From Candidatus Geothrix odensensis (GTDB lineage: Bacteria; Acidobacteriota; Holophagae; Holophagales; Holophagaceae): 64,000 bases of DNA. The translations under genes were made by a program, and so were the position numbers. Positions 46,056-55,074 of this stretch are shown here, one piece after another. Under the pieces are notes generated by a model. The model was given only the letters and a program-made list of their open reading frames with translations, was not told where the DNA came from and did no database searches. The stretch's first letter is position 1. Every line of letters starts with the position of its first letter. The DNA lies in the NCBI GenBank assembly GCA_016714685.1, contig JADKCH010000004.1:1-64000 (forward strand), written 5' to 3'.

Positions 46056-48773
46056 TCAGTTCTGCAGTTCCACCGTGACCACCGCGCCGCCCATCTGGGG
46101 CATGGTCGAGACGGTCTTGAGTACCTTGCGGGTGGCGGTGTCCACCCACATCGTGGTGCTGCCGGGATCGCCCTCGGCGGAGCTCAGCTCCACCTTCCAG
46201 GCCTTGAAGCTGCCCGCAGGCACCTTCACCTCCTCCTGGGCCAGGACCTTGGCCTGCTTGAGCTGGACCTTCTGCTTCTGCATGTCCACGTTGCGGAACG
46301 TGACGCTGTAGCCCGCCGCGAGGGGCAGGCAGGCCAGCGAATCCTGGGAACCCGAGCCATCCGCGTAGGCGCCACCACCCAGCTCGATGCTGAAGGGCTT
46401 CGGCTCGGCGCCCATGGCCATGGTGCCCGTGACCTTGCTGCCCTCGAAGGCGATGTCGAGGGTGACGGGTCCCTGCTTCACCTGCCGCTTCTGGGGCGCC
46501 AGGGTGTCCTTGGCCATGGTGGTGGAGTCCACGGCCTCGCCCATGGGCAGCTTGGCGGTGTCAGTGACGACCCAGGAGCCGCCCTCCTCCTTCACGGTGC
46601 GGACCATGGAGATGGGCATGCTCTGGGGCCCCATGGTGATGGTGCCGGCATAGGTGAAGGTGCCGGCCGTGGGATTGGCCACGGGCTTGGGCACGCCGAC
46701 GGAGGCCGCATCCGCCTTCTTGGCCAGCACCACGGTCTTGGGATCCACCGTGATCTCGGGCAGGCGCTGCATGACGTCGGGCTTGCCGCCCTCCTGGTAG
46801 CGGGCGTGCAGGTACTTGGCCAGGAACTTCTCCGCGGCGGCGAACATGGCCTGGCTGTTGACCGGCCGGGCGAAGCCATGGCCCTCGTCCGGGGCGCAGA
46901 GGTACTCCACGGGGAAGCCGCGGTCGCGCAGGGCGATGACGATCTGGTCGCTCTCGGCCTTCTTCACCCGGGGATCGTTGGCACCCTGCACCACGAGGAG
47001 GGGCGTCTTGATCTTGGCCGCGGAGTTCAGCGGGGACTGGCGCTCCAGCTGCTTCTTGCCCTCGGGGGTGCTGGGGTTGCCCATGCGGGTGTGGAAGATG
47101 ATGCGGAAGGATTCCCAGTAGGGGGGGATGGTCTCCAGCAGGGTCAGGAGGTTCGAGGGCCCCACGATGGGCACCGCCGCGGCGTAGAGGTCGGGGGTGA
47201 AGGTCACGCCCGCCAGGGCGGCATAGCCACCGTAGGAGCCGCCCATGATGCCCACCCGCTTGGGATCGACCGTGCCGTTGGCCACCAGGTGCTTGACGCC
47301 CCAGGTGATGTCGTCCTGCATGAGGTCGCCCCACTGGTTGTTGCCGGCGTTGAGGAACGCCTTCCCGTAGCCCGTGGAAGCGCGGAAATTGGGCTGGAGC
47401 ACGGCGTAGCCGCGGTTGGCCAGGAACTGGGCCATGTTGTTGAAGCCCCAGCTGTCCCGGGCCCAGGGGCCGCCGTGCGGCACCACGACCAGGGGGAGGG
47501 CCTTGGCGGGCACGCCCTTGGGCAGGGTGAGGTAGGCCGGAATGTCCAGGCCATCGCTGGACTTGTAGTGGATGGGCTGCATGGCGGCCATGTGCTCGCG
47601 CGGCAGGTCCTCCCGGGAGATGTACTCCAGGCTCAGCTTCTTGGTGCGGCGATCGAACAGGTAGCGGGTGCCGGGATCGCGGTCGCTGTAGGCGGTGACC
47701 ATGACCAGCTGCTCGTCGGTGGTCATGGAGCCGAGGCCGATCTCGCGGCCCGGCAGCTTCTTCTGCAGCAGCTTGTAGTCGGCCTCCCAGGCCTTGTTCT
47801 TCCAGTAGATCCGGGTGCGCTCATCCTCGTAGGTGGTGGCCAGCAGCTCGTCCGTGAGATCGGAGAAGATGGCGCTGCCGAAATCCACCCGATTCTTGGG
47901 ATCGGACTCGAGCTTCTTTTCTTCGCCCGTGGCGGGATCGAAGAGCACCAGCTCCGCGAGGTTGCGCTTCCCCTTGTTGGTCTCCAGGTAGACCTGCTTG
48001 CCGTCCTTGTGGAAGGCCACGGGGCCGGCGGATTCGAACACGGTGCACTCGTAGACCTTGACGAAGCGGGTGGGATCCACGCGCAGGATCTCGGTGTCGC
48101 CCTTCTCCGTGGTGCGCACGGCGAGGCGCAGGTTGGCCTTCTTGTCGAAGACCCAGCCGGCGATGCGCTCGGTGTTCTTGCGGATCAGGGTGCGCTCGCC
48201 CGTGGAGATCTTCACCTTGTAGACATCGTGCCAGGCGGCGTCCCGGTCGTTGAGGCCCACGTAGATCGTGTCGGGGTCGGCCTTGGGCACGGAGAGGATC
48301 TGCGCCCGGGCGCCCTTGGCGGCGGTCAGGTTGCGGGCTTCGGGGGCGTCCTTGCCGGGGGCCGGCGCCGCCGAGGGATCCACGGCGTAGACGTTGAAGT
48401 TCTCGTCGCCGTCCTTGTCCTGCACGAAGAGGATCTGCTTGCCGTCCCGGCTCCAGAAGAACCCGGGGATGGGGCGCTTGGGATCCGCCGTGATGAGGCG
48501 ACCCTTGCTGTAGGGCTCGCCCACCTTCTTCACCCAGACGTTACGCGTCTCCTTGTAGGGCTTGAGGAAGGCGATCCACTTGCCGTCGGGCGAGAGCTGG
48601 GCCCCGGCGATCACGGGGTTCCCGAAGAACTTGTCCCGGTCGATGAGGGGCGGGAGTTCGCTCTGCTTGGCCTCCGCGGCCGGGGCTTTAGCGCCCTCGG
48701 CGGCCAGGGGCAGGGCCAGGGCCAGCGCGAGGCCCGGCCAGAGAAGGCGGGACAAGGACAAAGGACGGTTCAT
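46056..48773 (-). CDS. Secreted S9-family prolyl oligopeptidase with extra C-terminal domain
   Basis: 905 residues. Signal peptide MNRPLSLSRLLWPGLALALALPLAAEG, then a beta-propeller (about 45-400) and an alpha/beta hydrolase domain (about 410-650). Its triad is Ser513 (GGSYGGYAA), Asp600 (QGANDPR) and His632 (DEGHGFA). S9 enzymes cut oligopeptides, often after proline or alanine. A further 240 residues follow the hydrolase, a beta-rich region whose end (LAAGYSVTFRNVDM, VKVPAGSFKAWKVE, TTMWVDTATRKVLK) resembles DUF3108-like periplasmic domains. This fusion is not part of the usual S9 layout. Confidence 0.93.
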   Translation of the reverse strand: MNRPLSLSRLLWPGLALALALPLAAEGAKAPAAEAKQSELPPLIDRDKFFGNPVIAGAQLSPDGKWIAFLKPYKETRNVWVKKVGEPYSKGRLITADPKRPIPGFFWSRDGKQILFVQDKDGDENFNVYAVDPSAAPAPGKDAPEARNLTAAKGARAQILSVPKADPDTIYVGLNDRDAAWHDVYKVKISTGERTLIRKNTERIAGWVFDKKANLRLAVRTTEKGDTEILRVDPTRFVKVYECTVFESAGPVAFHKDGKQVYLETNKGKRNLAELVLFDPATGEEKKLESDPKNRVDFGSAIFSDLTDELLATTYEDERTRIYWKNKAWEADYKLLQKKLPGREIGLGSMTTDEQLVMVTAYSDRDPGTRYLFDRRTKKLSLEYISREDLPREHMAAMQPIHYKSSDGLDIPAYLTLPKGVPAKALPLVVVPHGGPWARDSWGFNNMAQFLANRGYAVLQPNFRASTGYGKAFLNAGNNQWGDLMQDDITWGVKHLVANGTVDPKRVGIMGGSYGGYAALAGVTFTPDLYAAAVPIVGPSNLLTLLETIPPYWESFRIIFHTRMGNPSTPEGKKQLERQSPLNSAAKIKTPLLVVQGANDPRVKKAESDQIVIALRDRGFPVEYLCAPDEGHGFARPVNSQAMFAAAEKFLAKYLHARYQEGGKPDVMQRLPEITVDPKTVVLAKKADAASVGVPKPVANPTAGTFTYAGTITMGPQSMPISMVRTVKEEGGSWVVTDTAKLPMGEAVDSTTMAKDTLAPQKRQVKQGPVTLDIAFEGSKVTGTMAMGAEPKPFSIELGGGAYADGSGSQDSLACLPLAAGYSVTFRNVDMQKQKVQLKQAKVLAQEEVKVPAGSFKAWKVELSSAEGDPGSTTMWVDTATRKVLKTVSTMPQMGGAVVTVELQN

Positions 48774-48915
48774 GGGGGGACTCCTTGAGAAAGATGGGGC
48801 GAGAAAATGAGGTTACGCCGATTTGCACCCACCGTTGAGTAGAACGGCCCGGGCGGGGCAGACCGCCGGCCCAGCGGCTGCCCCAGGCGGACCAGCGGTC
48901 TTGTGGCGGGGCGGA

Positions 48916-51243
48916 TCAGGGGTGCAGGGCCTCGATCAGGGCCTTCCGCAGGGTACCCATCGAGTAGGGCTTCTGGATGAACCCGGCCAGCCCCTCCCCA
49001 AGGAAGGCCTTGACCGATTCCTGCTCGCTGAAGCCGCTGCACAGCACCACCGGCAGGTCGGGCCGGAGGGCCCGGAGGGCCTTGAAGCACTCCCGGCCGT
49101 CCATCCTGGGCATGGTCAGGTCTACCAGGGCCAGCCGGAAGGCTTCGGGGCCCTGCGAGAACAGCTCGACCGCCTCCCGTCCATCCGCGGCCGTTGCGAC
49201 TTCGAACCCGAGCCGTTCCAGGGCCTTGGCCGTGACCTCCAGGATGGAGTCCTCGTCATCGACCAGCAGCACCCGGCCACTCAAGACGACGTCGGAGGGA
49301 TCTGAATGCACCAGGGCGGCCTGCGGTCGAGGCGCCGAAGTCGCGGGCAGGTAGACCTGGAAGCTGGTCCCGCGGCCGGGTTCGGAATAGACCTTCAACC
49401 CGGCCCGATGCCCGCGGAGGATGCCCTGGATGGCCGAGAGCCCCAGACCGTGCCCCGTGGGTTTCGTGGTGAAGAAGGGATCGAAGATCCGGGCCAGGAC
49501 TTCCGGCGTCATGCCGACACCGGTGTCCCCCACCTCCAGCACCGCGTAGAGCCCAGGTGTCAGGCCCTGGCTGGGGAAGGTGGCCGAGATGAAGGTCTCG
49601 TCCAGGGTCCGGGCGCAGGTGGTGACGCGGATCTCCCCTTCCCGATCCCCCAGGGCATCGCTGGCGTTGGTGACGAGGTTGAGGATGACCTGCTGCAGCT
49701 GGGCCTCATCCGCTTCCACCAGGGGCAGGTCCTCCTCCAGCGAGAAATGCAGGTTCGCCTTCTTGGCGATGGAAACCTTCACGAGGTCCGTCACCTCCCG
49801 AACGACAAGGTTCAGGTCATGGGGACGCACCACGAACCGGCCCTTGCCCGAGTAGGCGAGCATCTGGCGCGTCAGTTCGGCCGCCTTGAGGGCCGCCCCC
49901 TCGGTGGCCCGCAACCGCGCGGCCACGGGGCTGTCCTCGGGAACCCCGGCCTCCGCGAGGTTGAGGTTGGCGAGGATGGCGGTCAGCAGGTTGTTGAAGT
50001 CGTGGGCAATGCCCCCGGCCAGGACGCCGAGGCTCTCCAGCTTCTGCGCATGGAGCATCTGGCGTTCCAACTGGAGCCGGTCCTGCTCGGCCTTCTTGCG
50101 GTCGGTGATGTCCCGCCAGGAGGTAAAAAGGATGTCCTTCCCCCCCAGAGGGATGGGGATGAGCGTCACCTCGACGGGAAAGTCCTCACCGGACAGGCGC
50201 CGGTGCATCCACTCGAAGCGGTGCACGCCGCGGGCATGGGCCGTGGCGATCATGTCCCGGGCCTTCTCCTCGCTGGCGCGGCCATCGGGCTGGACCGGCG
50301 GGGAGAGCTCCCAGGGATGCAGCCGGAGGAACTCCGGCTCGGTGCAGCCCAGCAGGTCGAGGACGGCCTGGTTGCAGTCCGTGAAGCGATCCCCGTCCAG
50401 GAGGAGGAGGCCCTCCACGCTGCGCTCGAAGAGCAGCCGGAACTTGTTCTCGCTCTCCAGGAGGTGGCGCTCCTTCGCCAGCCAGGGTCGCAGGTCCACC
50501 AGGCTGCCCCGGACCAGGTCCCCGGCGGATCCTGGCAGCTTCAGCAGGCGCACTTCACAGGGGATGAGCTCGCCATCCAGGGCCTGGTGGGTCCACTCGA
50601 ATTCCGCGGTCCCCTCGACCAGAGCCCGGCGGACATGGGCCGGAGCCGCCTCGGCGCTGGCACGGCCACCCGGCTGGAATTCCGGGCTGAGCTGGGAAGG
50701 GCCCAGCTCCATCAGCCGCGACCTGGCCGCCTTGAACAGCACCTCGGCCTGGGCGTTCGCCTCCACAAAGCGGCCGGTGGCGGCATCCAGGATCACGATG
50801 GCCTCTGGCGCATGCTCCACCAGGGACCGGAATCGCATCTCGGACAGGCGCAGCTGCTCCCGCTCCCGGGCCAGGTCGGAGATGTCCCGGCCCTCGGGCA
50901 GGAGGGCCACCACCCGCCCCTGCTCATCCAGGAGGGGCCGGATGCTGAAGCTCACCACCAGCACCCGGCCATCTGCCGTGGTGTGGGTCGTCTCCATCTC
51001 GAAGCACTCCCCCCGGGCGGCCCGCTGGATGCCGGCCTTGAGCCGGGCCTGCTCGCCCGGGTCATGGGCCCACCAGGGGGTCTCCCAGAAGGGCCGTCCC
51101 TGGACCTCGGCCATCGTGAGGCCCGCTGCCTGCAGCGCGGTCTTGTTGGCGTCAAGCAGTCTCCCGTCCGGCGAGAGCACCCCCATGAAGTGGTGGCTCG
51201 CATCGTAGACGGAGCGAAGGTTGATTTGGTCAGGTTCCCCCAT
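48916..51243 (-). CDS. Triple-PAS hybrid histidine kinase with receiver
   Basis: 775 residues, no membrane segment. PAS domains lie at about 12-130 (YDASHHFMGVLSPDG), 145-260 (FRSLVEHAPEAIVILDAATG) and 275-385 (FRLLFERSVEGLLLLDGD). HisKA has the histidine in GGIAHDFNNLLTAIL. HATPase has NLVTNASDALG and GHGLGLSAIQGIL. The receiver (about 655-775) has LVDDEDSILE, LALVDLTMPRMDG and IQKPYS. The ATG at 51243 begins MGEPDQINLRSVYD. No Shine-Dalgarno is evident, but a perfect 16-base palindrome sits directly upstream. Confidence 0.92.
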   Translation of the reverse strand: MGEPDQINLRSVYDASHHFMGVLSPDGRLLDANKTALQAAGLTMAEVQGRPFWETPWWAHDPGEQARLKAGIQRAARGECFEMETTHTTADGRVLVVSFSIRPLLDEQGRVVALLPEGRDISDLAREREQLRLSEMRFRSLVEHAPEAIVILDAATGRFVEANAQAEVLFKAARSRLMELGPSQLSPEFQPGGRASAEAAPAHVRRALVEGTAEFEWTHQALDGELIPCEVRLLKLPGSAGDLVRGSLVDLRPWLAKERHLLESENKFRLLFERSVEGLLLLDGDRFTDCNQAVLDLLGCTEPEFLRLHPWELSPPVQPDGRASEEKARDMIATAHARGVHRFEWMHRRLSGEDFPVEVTLIPIPLGGKDILFTSWRDITDRKKAEQDRLQLERQMLHAQKLESLGVLAGGIAHDFNNLLTAILANLNLAEAGVPEDSPVAARLRATEGAALKAAELTRQMLAYSGKGRFVVRPHDLNLVVREVTDLVKVSIAKKANLHFSLEEDLPLVEADEAQLQQVILNLVTNASDALGDREGEIRVTTCARTLDETFISATFPSQGLTPGLYAVLEVGDTGVGMTPEVLARIFDPFFTTKPTGHGLGLSAIQGILRGHRAGLKVYSEPGRGTSFQVYLPATSAPRPQAALVHSDPSDVVLSGRVLLVDDEDSILEVTAKALERLGFEVATAADGREAVELFSQGPEAFRLALVDLTMPRMDGRECFKALRALRPDLPVVLCSGFSEQESVKAFLGEGLAGFIQKPYSMGTLRKALIEALHP

Positions 51244-51245
51244 GG

Positions 51246-51261
51246 TGCCGATGCATCGGCA
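51246..51261. promoter_or_regulatory. Perfect 16-base palindrome at the kinase start
   Basis: TGCCGATGCATCGGCA reads identically on both strands and begins two bases upstream of the hybrid kinase ATG. At that position a bound dimer or an RNA hairpin would block ribosome or polymerase access. No second copy was noticed elsewhere in the window. Confidence 0.5.
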
Positions 51262-51354
51262 ACTACAGGTTCCCACCTGATAACGGGCCCATCCGGGAGG
51301 TCGTCCCGTGACCGTCGGGAGCCGTCATGGCAGAGTCAGGGGGAGGAGGCCCCC

Positions 51355-51789
51355 ATGAAGGCCGTCATCCAGCGCGTGCAGCGGGCCACCGTGCGGAGCG
51401 GCGAGCTGGAGGCCACCATCGGCCCCGGCCTGCTGGTGCTGGTGGGTCTGGAGACCGGGGACACCGAGGAGACCTGCGCCTGGGCCGCCGCCAAGCTCGC
51501 CACCCTGCGGATCTTCGAGGACGCGGACGGGAAGATGAACCTGGGCCTCCAGGAGGTGGGCGGCGAGATCCTGGCCGTCAGCCAGTTCACCCTGGCCGGC
51601 AGCATCGCCAGGGGCCGGCGCCCCTCCTTTGACGGGGCCATGAATCCCGAGGCCGCCCGGGTGCTCTTCCGAAGGTTCCTGGAGCTGCTCAGGGCCCAGT
51701 ACCCCCGCGTGAAATCCGGTTTCTTCCAGGAGCACATGGAGGTCGAGCTGGTGAACGACGGCCCCGTGACCTTCATCCTGGAGCGCTGA
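51355..51789 (+). CDS. dtd: D-aminoacyl-tRNA deacylase
   Basis: 144 residues, the standard Dtd length. It frees tRNAs from D-amino acids, and glycine from tRNA-Ala. MKAVIQRVQRATVRSGE opens the family, AVSQFTLAGSIARGRRPSF carries the active-site threonine in QFTL, and VNDGPVTFILE has the cross-subunit Gly-Pro. The ATG at 51355 has GGAGGAGG upstream. It is divergent from the hybrid kinase. Confidence 0.95.
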   Translation: MKAVIQRVQRATVRSGELEATIGPGLLVLVGLETGDTEETCAWAAAKLATLRIFEDADGKMNLGLQEVGGEILAVSQFTLAGSIARGRRPSFDGAMNPEAARVLFRRFLELLRAQYPRVKSGFFQEHMEVELVNDGPVTFILER

Positions 51790-51911
51790 GAGCGCCGGAA
51801 CTCTGGGCTGTGTTGCAGATCGACTCGGCGTGGCGCGGGCCCCGTGTGCGGGTGCAACGCGGCGCGTGCTGGATCCGGGAGGTCCCTGGAAATTCATGAG
51901 TCCTAAACCTC

Positions 51912-51928
51912 TGGCACAGCCCTGGCAT
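51912..51928 (+). promoter_or_regulatory. Sigma-54-type promoter upstream of the barrel-protein gene
   Basis: TGGCAC-N5-TGGCA (51912-51927) has the invariant GG and GC separated by exactly ten bases, as in -24/-12 promoters (consensus TGGCAC-N5-TTGCW, one mismatch). The start site would fall near 51939, leaving a leader of about 26 bases to the ATG at 51965. No sigma-54 activator gene is in the window. Confidence 0.6.
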
Positions 51929-51964
51929 ATCCCACCCGTCTGACCTTTCCCCCATGGAGGCAAC

Positions 51965-52495
51965 ATGCGTGTTCGACCCACGGCGCTCTGCGCCCTCGCC
52001 CTCGGCCTGCCCCTGGCCGCGGGAAACTTCGATGTGCAGGCCCAGGTGACGCTGAACCAGCCCACCCAGGACCTGAAGACCGCCCTGGATGGCAAGCAGG
52101 GCTTCGGCCTGGGCCTCCACGGGCTGCACCGCCGGGGGCTGCACCACACCAGCCGCACCCGCTTCGACTGGAACGTGTGGGCCCAGGGCCCCTCCGTGAA
52201 CGGCGTGAAGACCCAGGTGAGCAACTACACCCTCGCCTTCGATCATCTGTACCACGTGGAGGACCGGGACCAGGGCCTCTACCTGGTGGGCGGCCTGGGC
52301 GCGGTGCGGTGGTTCACCGAGCAGGAGTCTGCGCTGGGCTCCATCCGCTCCCACACCACCAAGCTGGGCGTCACCGCCGGCGCCGGCTGGCAGTTCACGC
52401 GCAACCTCGGCGCCGAGGCCCGGGTGCTGGTGAGCAGCATCAACCGCACCTACGACAGCACGCTCCTGCAGGGCGCTGTGGTGTTCCGGTTCTGA
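51965..52495 (+). CDS. Predicted outer-membrane beta-barrel protein
   Basis: 176 residues. Signal peptide MRVRPTALCALALGLPLAAG, then alternating strands such as NFDVQAQVTL, LGLHGLHRRGLHHTSRTRFDWNVW cut into shorter runs, GLYLVGGLGAVRWF, TTKLGVTAGAGWQF and a terminal strand TLLQGAVVFRF ending in Phe, the classical outer-membrane insertion signal. No named family recognised; similar small barrels are called porin-like or OmpW/OprF-like. A well-placed GGAGG precedes the ATG, and a sigma-54-like promoter lies upstream. A hairpin follows. Confidence 0.75.
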   Translation: MRVRPTALCALALGLPLAAGNFDVQAQVTLNQPTQDLKTALDGKQGFGLGLHGLHRRGLHHTSRTRFDWNVWAQGPSVNGVKTQVSNYTLAFDHLYHVEDRDQGLYLVGGLGAVRWFTEQESALGSIRSHTTKLGVTAGAGWQFTRNLGAEARVLVSSINRTYDSTLLQGAVVFRF

Positions 52496-52504
52496 GGTGA
52501 TAAG

Positions 52505-52539
52505 CCAACGCCCCGGCGGGATTCCCACCGGGGCGTTGG
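52505..52539. terminator. Bidirectional hairpin between convergent genes
   Basis: A perfect 12-base stem CCAACGCCCCGG / CCGGGGCGTTGG (52505-52516 with 52528-52539) with an 11-base loop lies between the stops of the barrel protein (plus) and the metalloprotease (minus). Stable enough to end either transcript, although neither side has a strong U-run. Confidence 0.65.
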
Positions 52540-52553
52540 TCGCTCGCTTCTGA

Positions 52554-55025
52554 TCAGAGCGACATGCGCTGCAGGCTGGCCTTGAGGCTTTCCTCGATGA
52601 CGGCGAGGCAGTCAGCGAAGTGGGCCTTGGTCTCCTTGCTGAAGCCGGGCTTGGCCGGGGCGGCCTTGAGCTGGGCCTGCAGGGAGCGCAGGGATTCCCG
52701 GGCCAGGGCCCTCGAATCCGCGGGGGTGAGCGGATTGGCCCGGATGACCTGACCGCTCAGCTGGCGGAGGTGTTCCCGCTGGAGGTTGCGGCGCATGACA
52801 GAGACCTCGCGCCCGCTCTTCAGCTCGCTCCAGATGGCGGTCTGCAGCGTGTCGTAGAGCTCGGCAAGCCGGAAGGCCTCCTTGGGGTTCGCCAGCTTGT
52901 CCGGCGTGTCGAGGATCCGCTGTGCCACCACCGGCTGGAAGACCTGGGCCAATACCTGGGTCTGGGTGCGGAGCACCCACTGGGCGGGGGACGGATCGGC
53001 GTTGAGCGGCCCGTTGAACCGGTCCGTGGTGAGGCGGGACAGGAACTCGGGCTTGAACTTGAAGGCCTCCACCGAGAAGATCCCGGTCTCCAGCAGTTTC
53101 AGGGCCTGGCGCTGGCGCGCCGCGGGAATCGGCGTGAAGGGCGCCCGGCCGGAGCCCGCGTGATCGCGCAGGTGGACCACGCCGCCGATGTACTTCGCGC
53201 TCAGGTTGGCCGAGAGGCCCACCTGCCCCAGGGCGCGCATGAGCCCCCGGCGCAGGGACTGGTAGCCCTCGCCCGCCGGGAACGCCTTGGCCTGCAGGCG
53301 CTCCCACAGCTCCTTCGAGAGAGCCAGGCGCTTCTGGTAGAAGGCCAGCGGATCGGAGCCGAGGTCTCGGCGGTTCACTTCGGGGTCCATGCCCTCCAGC
53401 CCCATGAAGCCCAGGGCCTCCTCATCGGTGCCGTAGGCCAGCTGGGGCTCGGAGCTTCGCCCCGCGATCTGGGCCAGACTGGCCTTCTCGTCGGCGGGGG
53501 CGAGGGGCTTGTACCCGTACTCAATGGCCCAGTGGTCGTAGGGTCCGAGGGTGCTCATCACGTACTCGCCCTGGGATTCACCCTTGAGGGCGAGATTCAG
53601 GGCGTTGTAGTCCATGACGGAGCCGGTCAGGCCGTGGGTCCTGGTGTACTCGGCGTTCGAGATCTGCTCCAGGGAGTGGATGGTCGAGGCCCGGAAGTTG
53701 TGGCGCAGACCCAGGGTATGACCCACCTCGTGGGTGATCACGTCCTTCAGCACCGCCGCCACGTAGGCGTCCTCCTCGGGGCTGCCGGGGGCGATCTCCC
53801 CGCGGGATTCCAGCAGGTCAAGGGCGAAGCCCATCTCCTGGTGGGCTTCCGCCGCGTAGCCGCAGAGGTCGTGGTCGTGCCGGAAGGTGAAGGCCTCCTG
53901 GGCCCTGGGCGGCAGGGTCTCCCGGGCGTCGGTGCGGGTGCCGCGGGCCCAGACTTCGCCGATGCCGATGTCCGCGTCGAGGATCTCGCCGCTGCGGGGA
54001 TCCACCTGGCTGGGGCCGATGGCGAAGCCGATGTCGGTGCCCGTGAGCCAGCGCAGCGAGGCATGGCGGGCATCGTGGGTATCCCAGTCGGCATCCTCAG
54101 GCTGCACCTTTACCTGCACCGCTTCCTTGAAGCCCTGCTTCTCGAAGGCCTTGTTCCAGATCAGCACGCCTTCGGTGATGGCCGGGCGGTACTTCTCCGG
54201 GATGTTGCGGTCCAGCCAGAACACGATGGGCTGCTTGGGCTCGGACAGCGCCGCGGCGGGGTCCTTCTTCTCCAGACGCCAGCGGTTGATGTGGTGGACG
54301 CGGGGATCGACGCGGGTGTCGTCGCCGAAGTCCCAGCGGGTGGTGGTGAAGTAGCCGACCCGGTCATCCGCGAGGCGCGGCGACATGGGCTGCTCGGGCA
54401 GCTTGGCGAAGGAGAAGTGCCAGCCCAGGAAGAGGCTGCGCATGTCCTCCAGCGTGCCTGGAGGCGGCATGAAGGGCATGGGCGGGGCGCCCGGCATCTG
54501 GAGCGGCGGCAGCATGATGCGCTGCAGGGCGTAGTGGGCCTGCACGCGGAAGGCGGCCTGCTCCTCGGTGCTGCGGACCTTCTCGAAGAAGCTGTTGGAG
54601 GGATCGAAGCCGTAGGGCTGGCGGTAGGTAGCCTCCAACCGGGTGGCTCCCATGGGGATGTCCCTCAGCAGCAGCGCGTTGGCCTCCACCAGGATGGACT
54701 TCCGCTCCGGGTGGGGCTGGCTGAGCACGGGCGCACTGGCGAGCAGGCTGTCCGTGAAGCCCTCGGCCACGGCGCGCGCCGCGGGCGAGCCGGCGGGGGC
54801 CATGAACGTGGTGTTCTTGGCCAGCATCTGCAGGGTGTTCCCCACGCGGCGGAAGCTGGCGAGGTAGCTGTCCCCCATCATGCCGCCGTAGAGGCCCCGC
54901 TCACCGGTGCCCCGGGTGCTGCTGATGGCGAAGAAGAAGGGCGCGTCGAGCTGGTCGGGCTTCACCTCGATCCAGACCTTGTCGTCCTTGGTCCAGAGGG
55001 TGAAGAGGCCCTTCGGTCGTGACAA
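52554..55025 (-). CDS. Zinc metalloprotease, DUF5117/DUF4953-type (5' end in another frame)
   Basis: 823 residues from the only available start in this frame, a TTG at 55025. The metzincin-type zinc motif HEVGHTLGLRH is at residues 432-442. The N-terminal part (KGLFTLWTKDDKVWIEV, LDAPFFFAISS) and the middle (RWDFGDDTRVDPRVHHINRW, VFWLDRNIPEKYRPAITEGVLIWNKAFEKQGF) match the secreted zinc-dependent metalloproteases annotated DUF5117/DUF4953, usually exported. This frame has no signal peptide and no Shine-Dalgarno. A strong start with signal peptide lies just upstream in a different frame (55239), so the gene is probably frameshifted between 55078 and 55115. Confidence 0.85.
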   Translation of the reverse strand: MSRPKGLFTLWTKDDKVWIEVKPDQLDAPFFFAISSTRGTGERGLYGGMMGDSYLASFRRVGNTLQMLAKNTTFMAPAGSPAARAVAEGFTDSLLASAPVLSQPHPERKSILVEANALLLRDIPMGATRLEATYRQPYGFDPSNSFFEKVRSTEEQAAFRVQAHYALQRIMLPPLQMPGAPPMPFMPPPGTLEDMRSLFLGWHFSFAKLPEQPMSPRLADDRVGYFTTTRWDFGDDTRVDPRVHHINRWRLEKKDPAAALSEPKQPIVFWLDRNIPEKYRPAITEGVLIWNKAFEKQGFKEAVQVKVQPEDADWDTHDARHASLRWLTGTDIGFAIGPSQVDPRSGEILDADIGIGEVWARGTRTDARETLPPRAQEAFTFRHDHDLCGYAAEAHQEMGFALDLLESRGEIAPGSPEEDAYVAAVLKDVITHEVGHTLGLRHNFRASTIHSLEQISNAEYTRTHGLTGSVMDYNALNLALKGESQGEYVMSTLGPYDHWAIEYGYKPLAPADEKASLAQIAGRSSEPQLAYGTDEEALGFMGLEGMDPEVNRRDLGSDPLAFYQKRLALSKELWERLQAKAFPAGEGYQSLRRGLMRALGQVGLSANLSAKYIGGVVHLRDHAGSGRAPFTPIPAARQRQALKLLETGIFSVEAFKFKPEFLSRLTTDRFNGPLNADPSPAQWVLRTQTQVLAQVFQPVVAQRILDTPDKLANPKEAFRLAELYDTLQTAIWSELKSGREVSVMRRNLQREHLRQLSGQVIRANPLTPADSRALARESLRSLQAQLKAAPAKPGFSKETKAHFADCLAVIEESLKASLQRMSL

Positions 55026-55074
55026 GGCCCGCTGGGCCGTGGTTCGTTCTTCGGATGACCTCGGCGAAGCGGCT

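Noticed and set aside
49306..51354. Long upstream extension of the dtd frame, opposite the hybrid kinase
   Set aside because: Dtd is complete from 51355 with a strong ribosome site; the extension is antisense to PAS and kinase domains.
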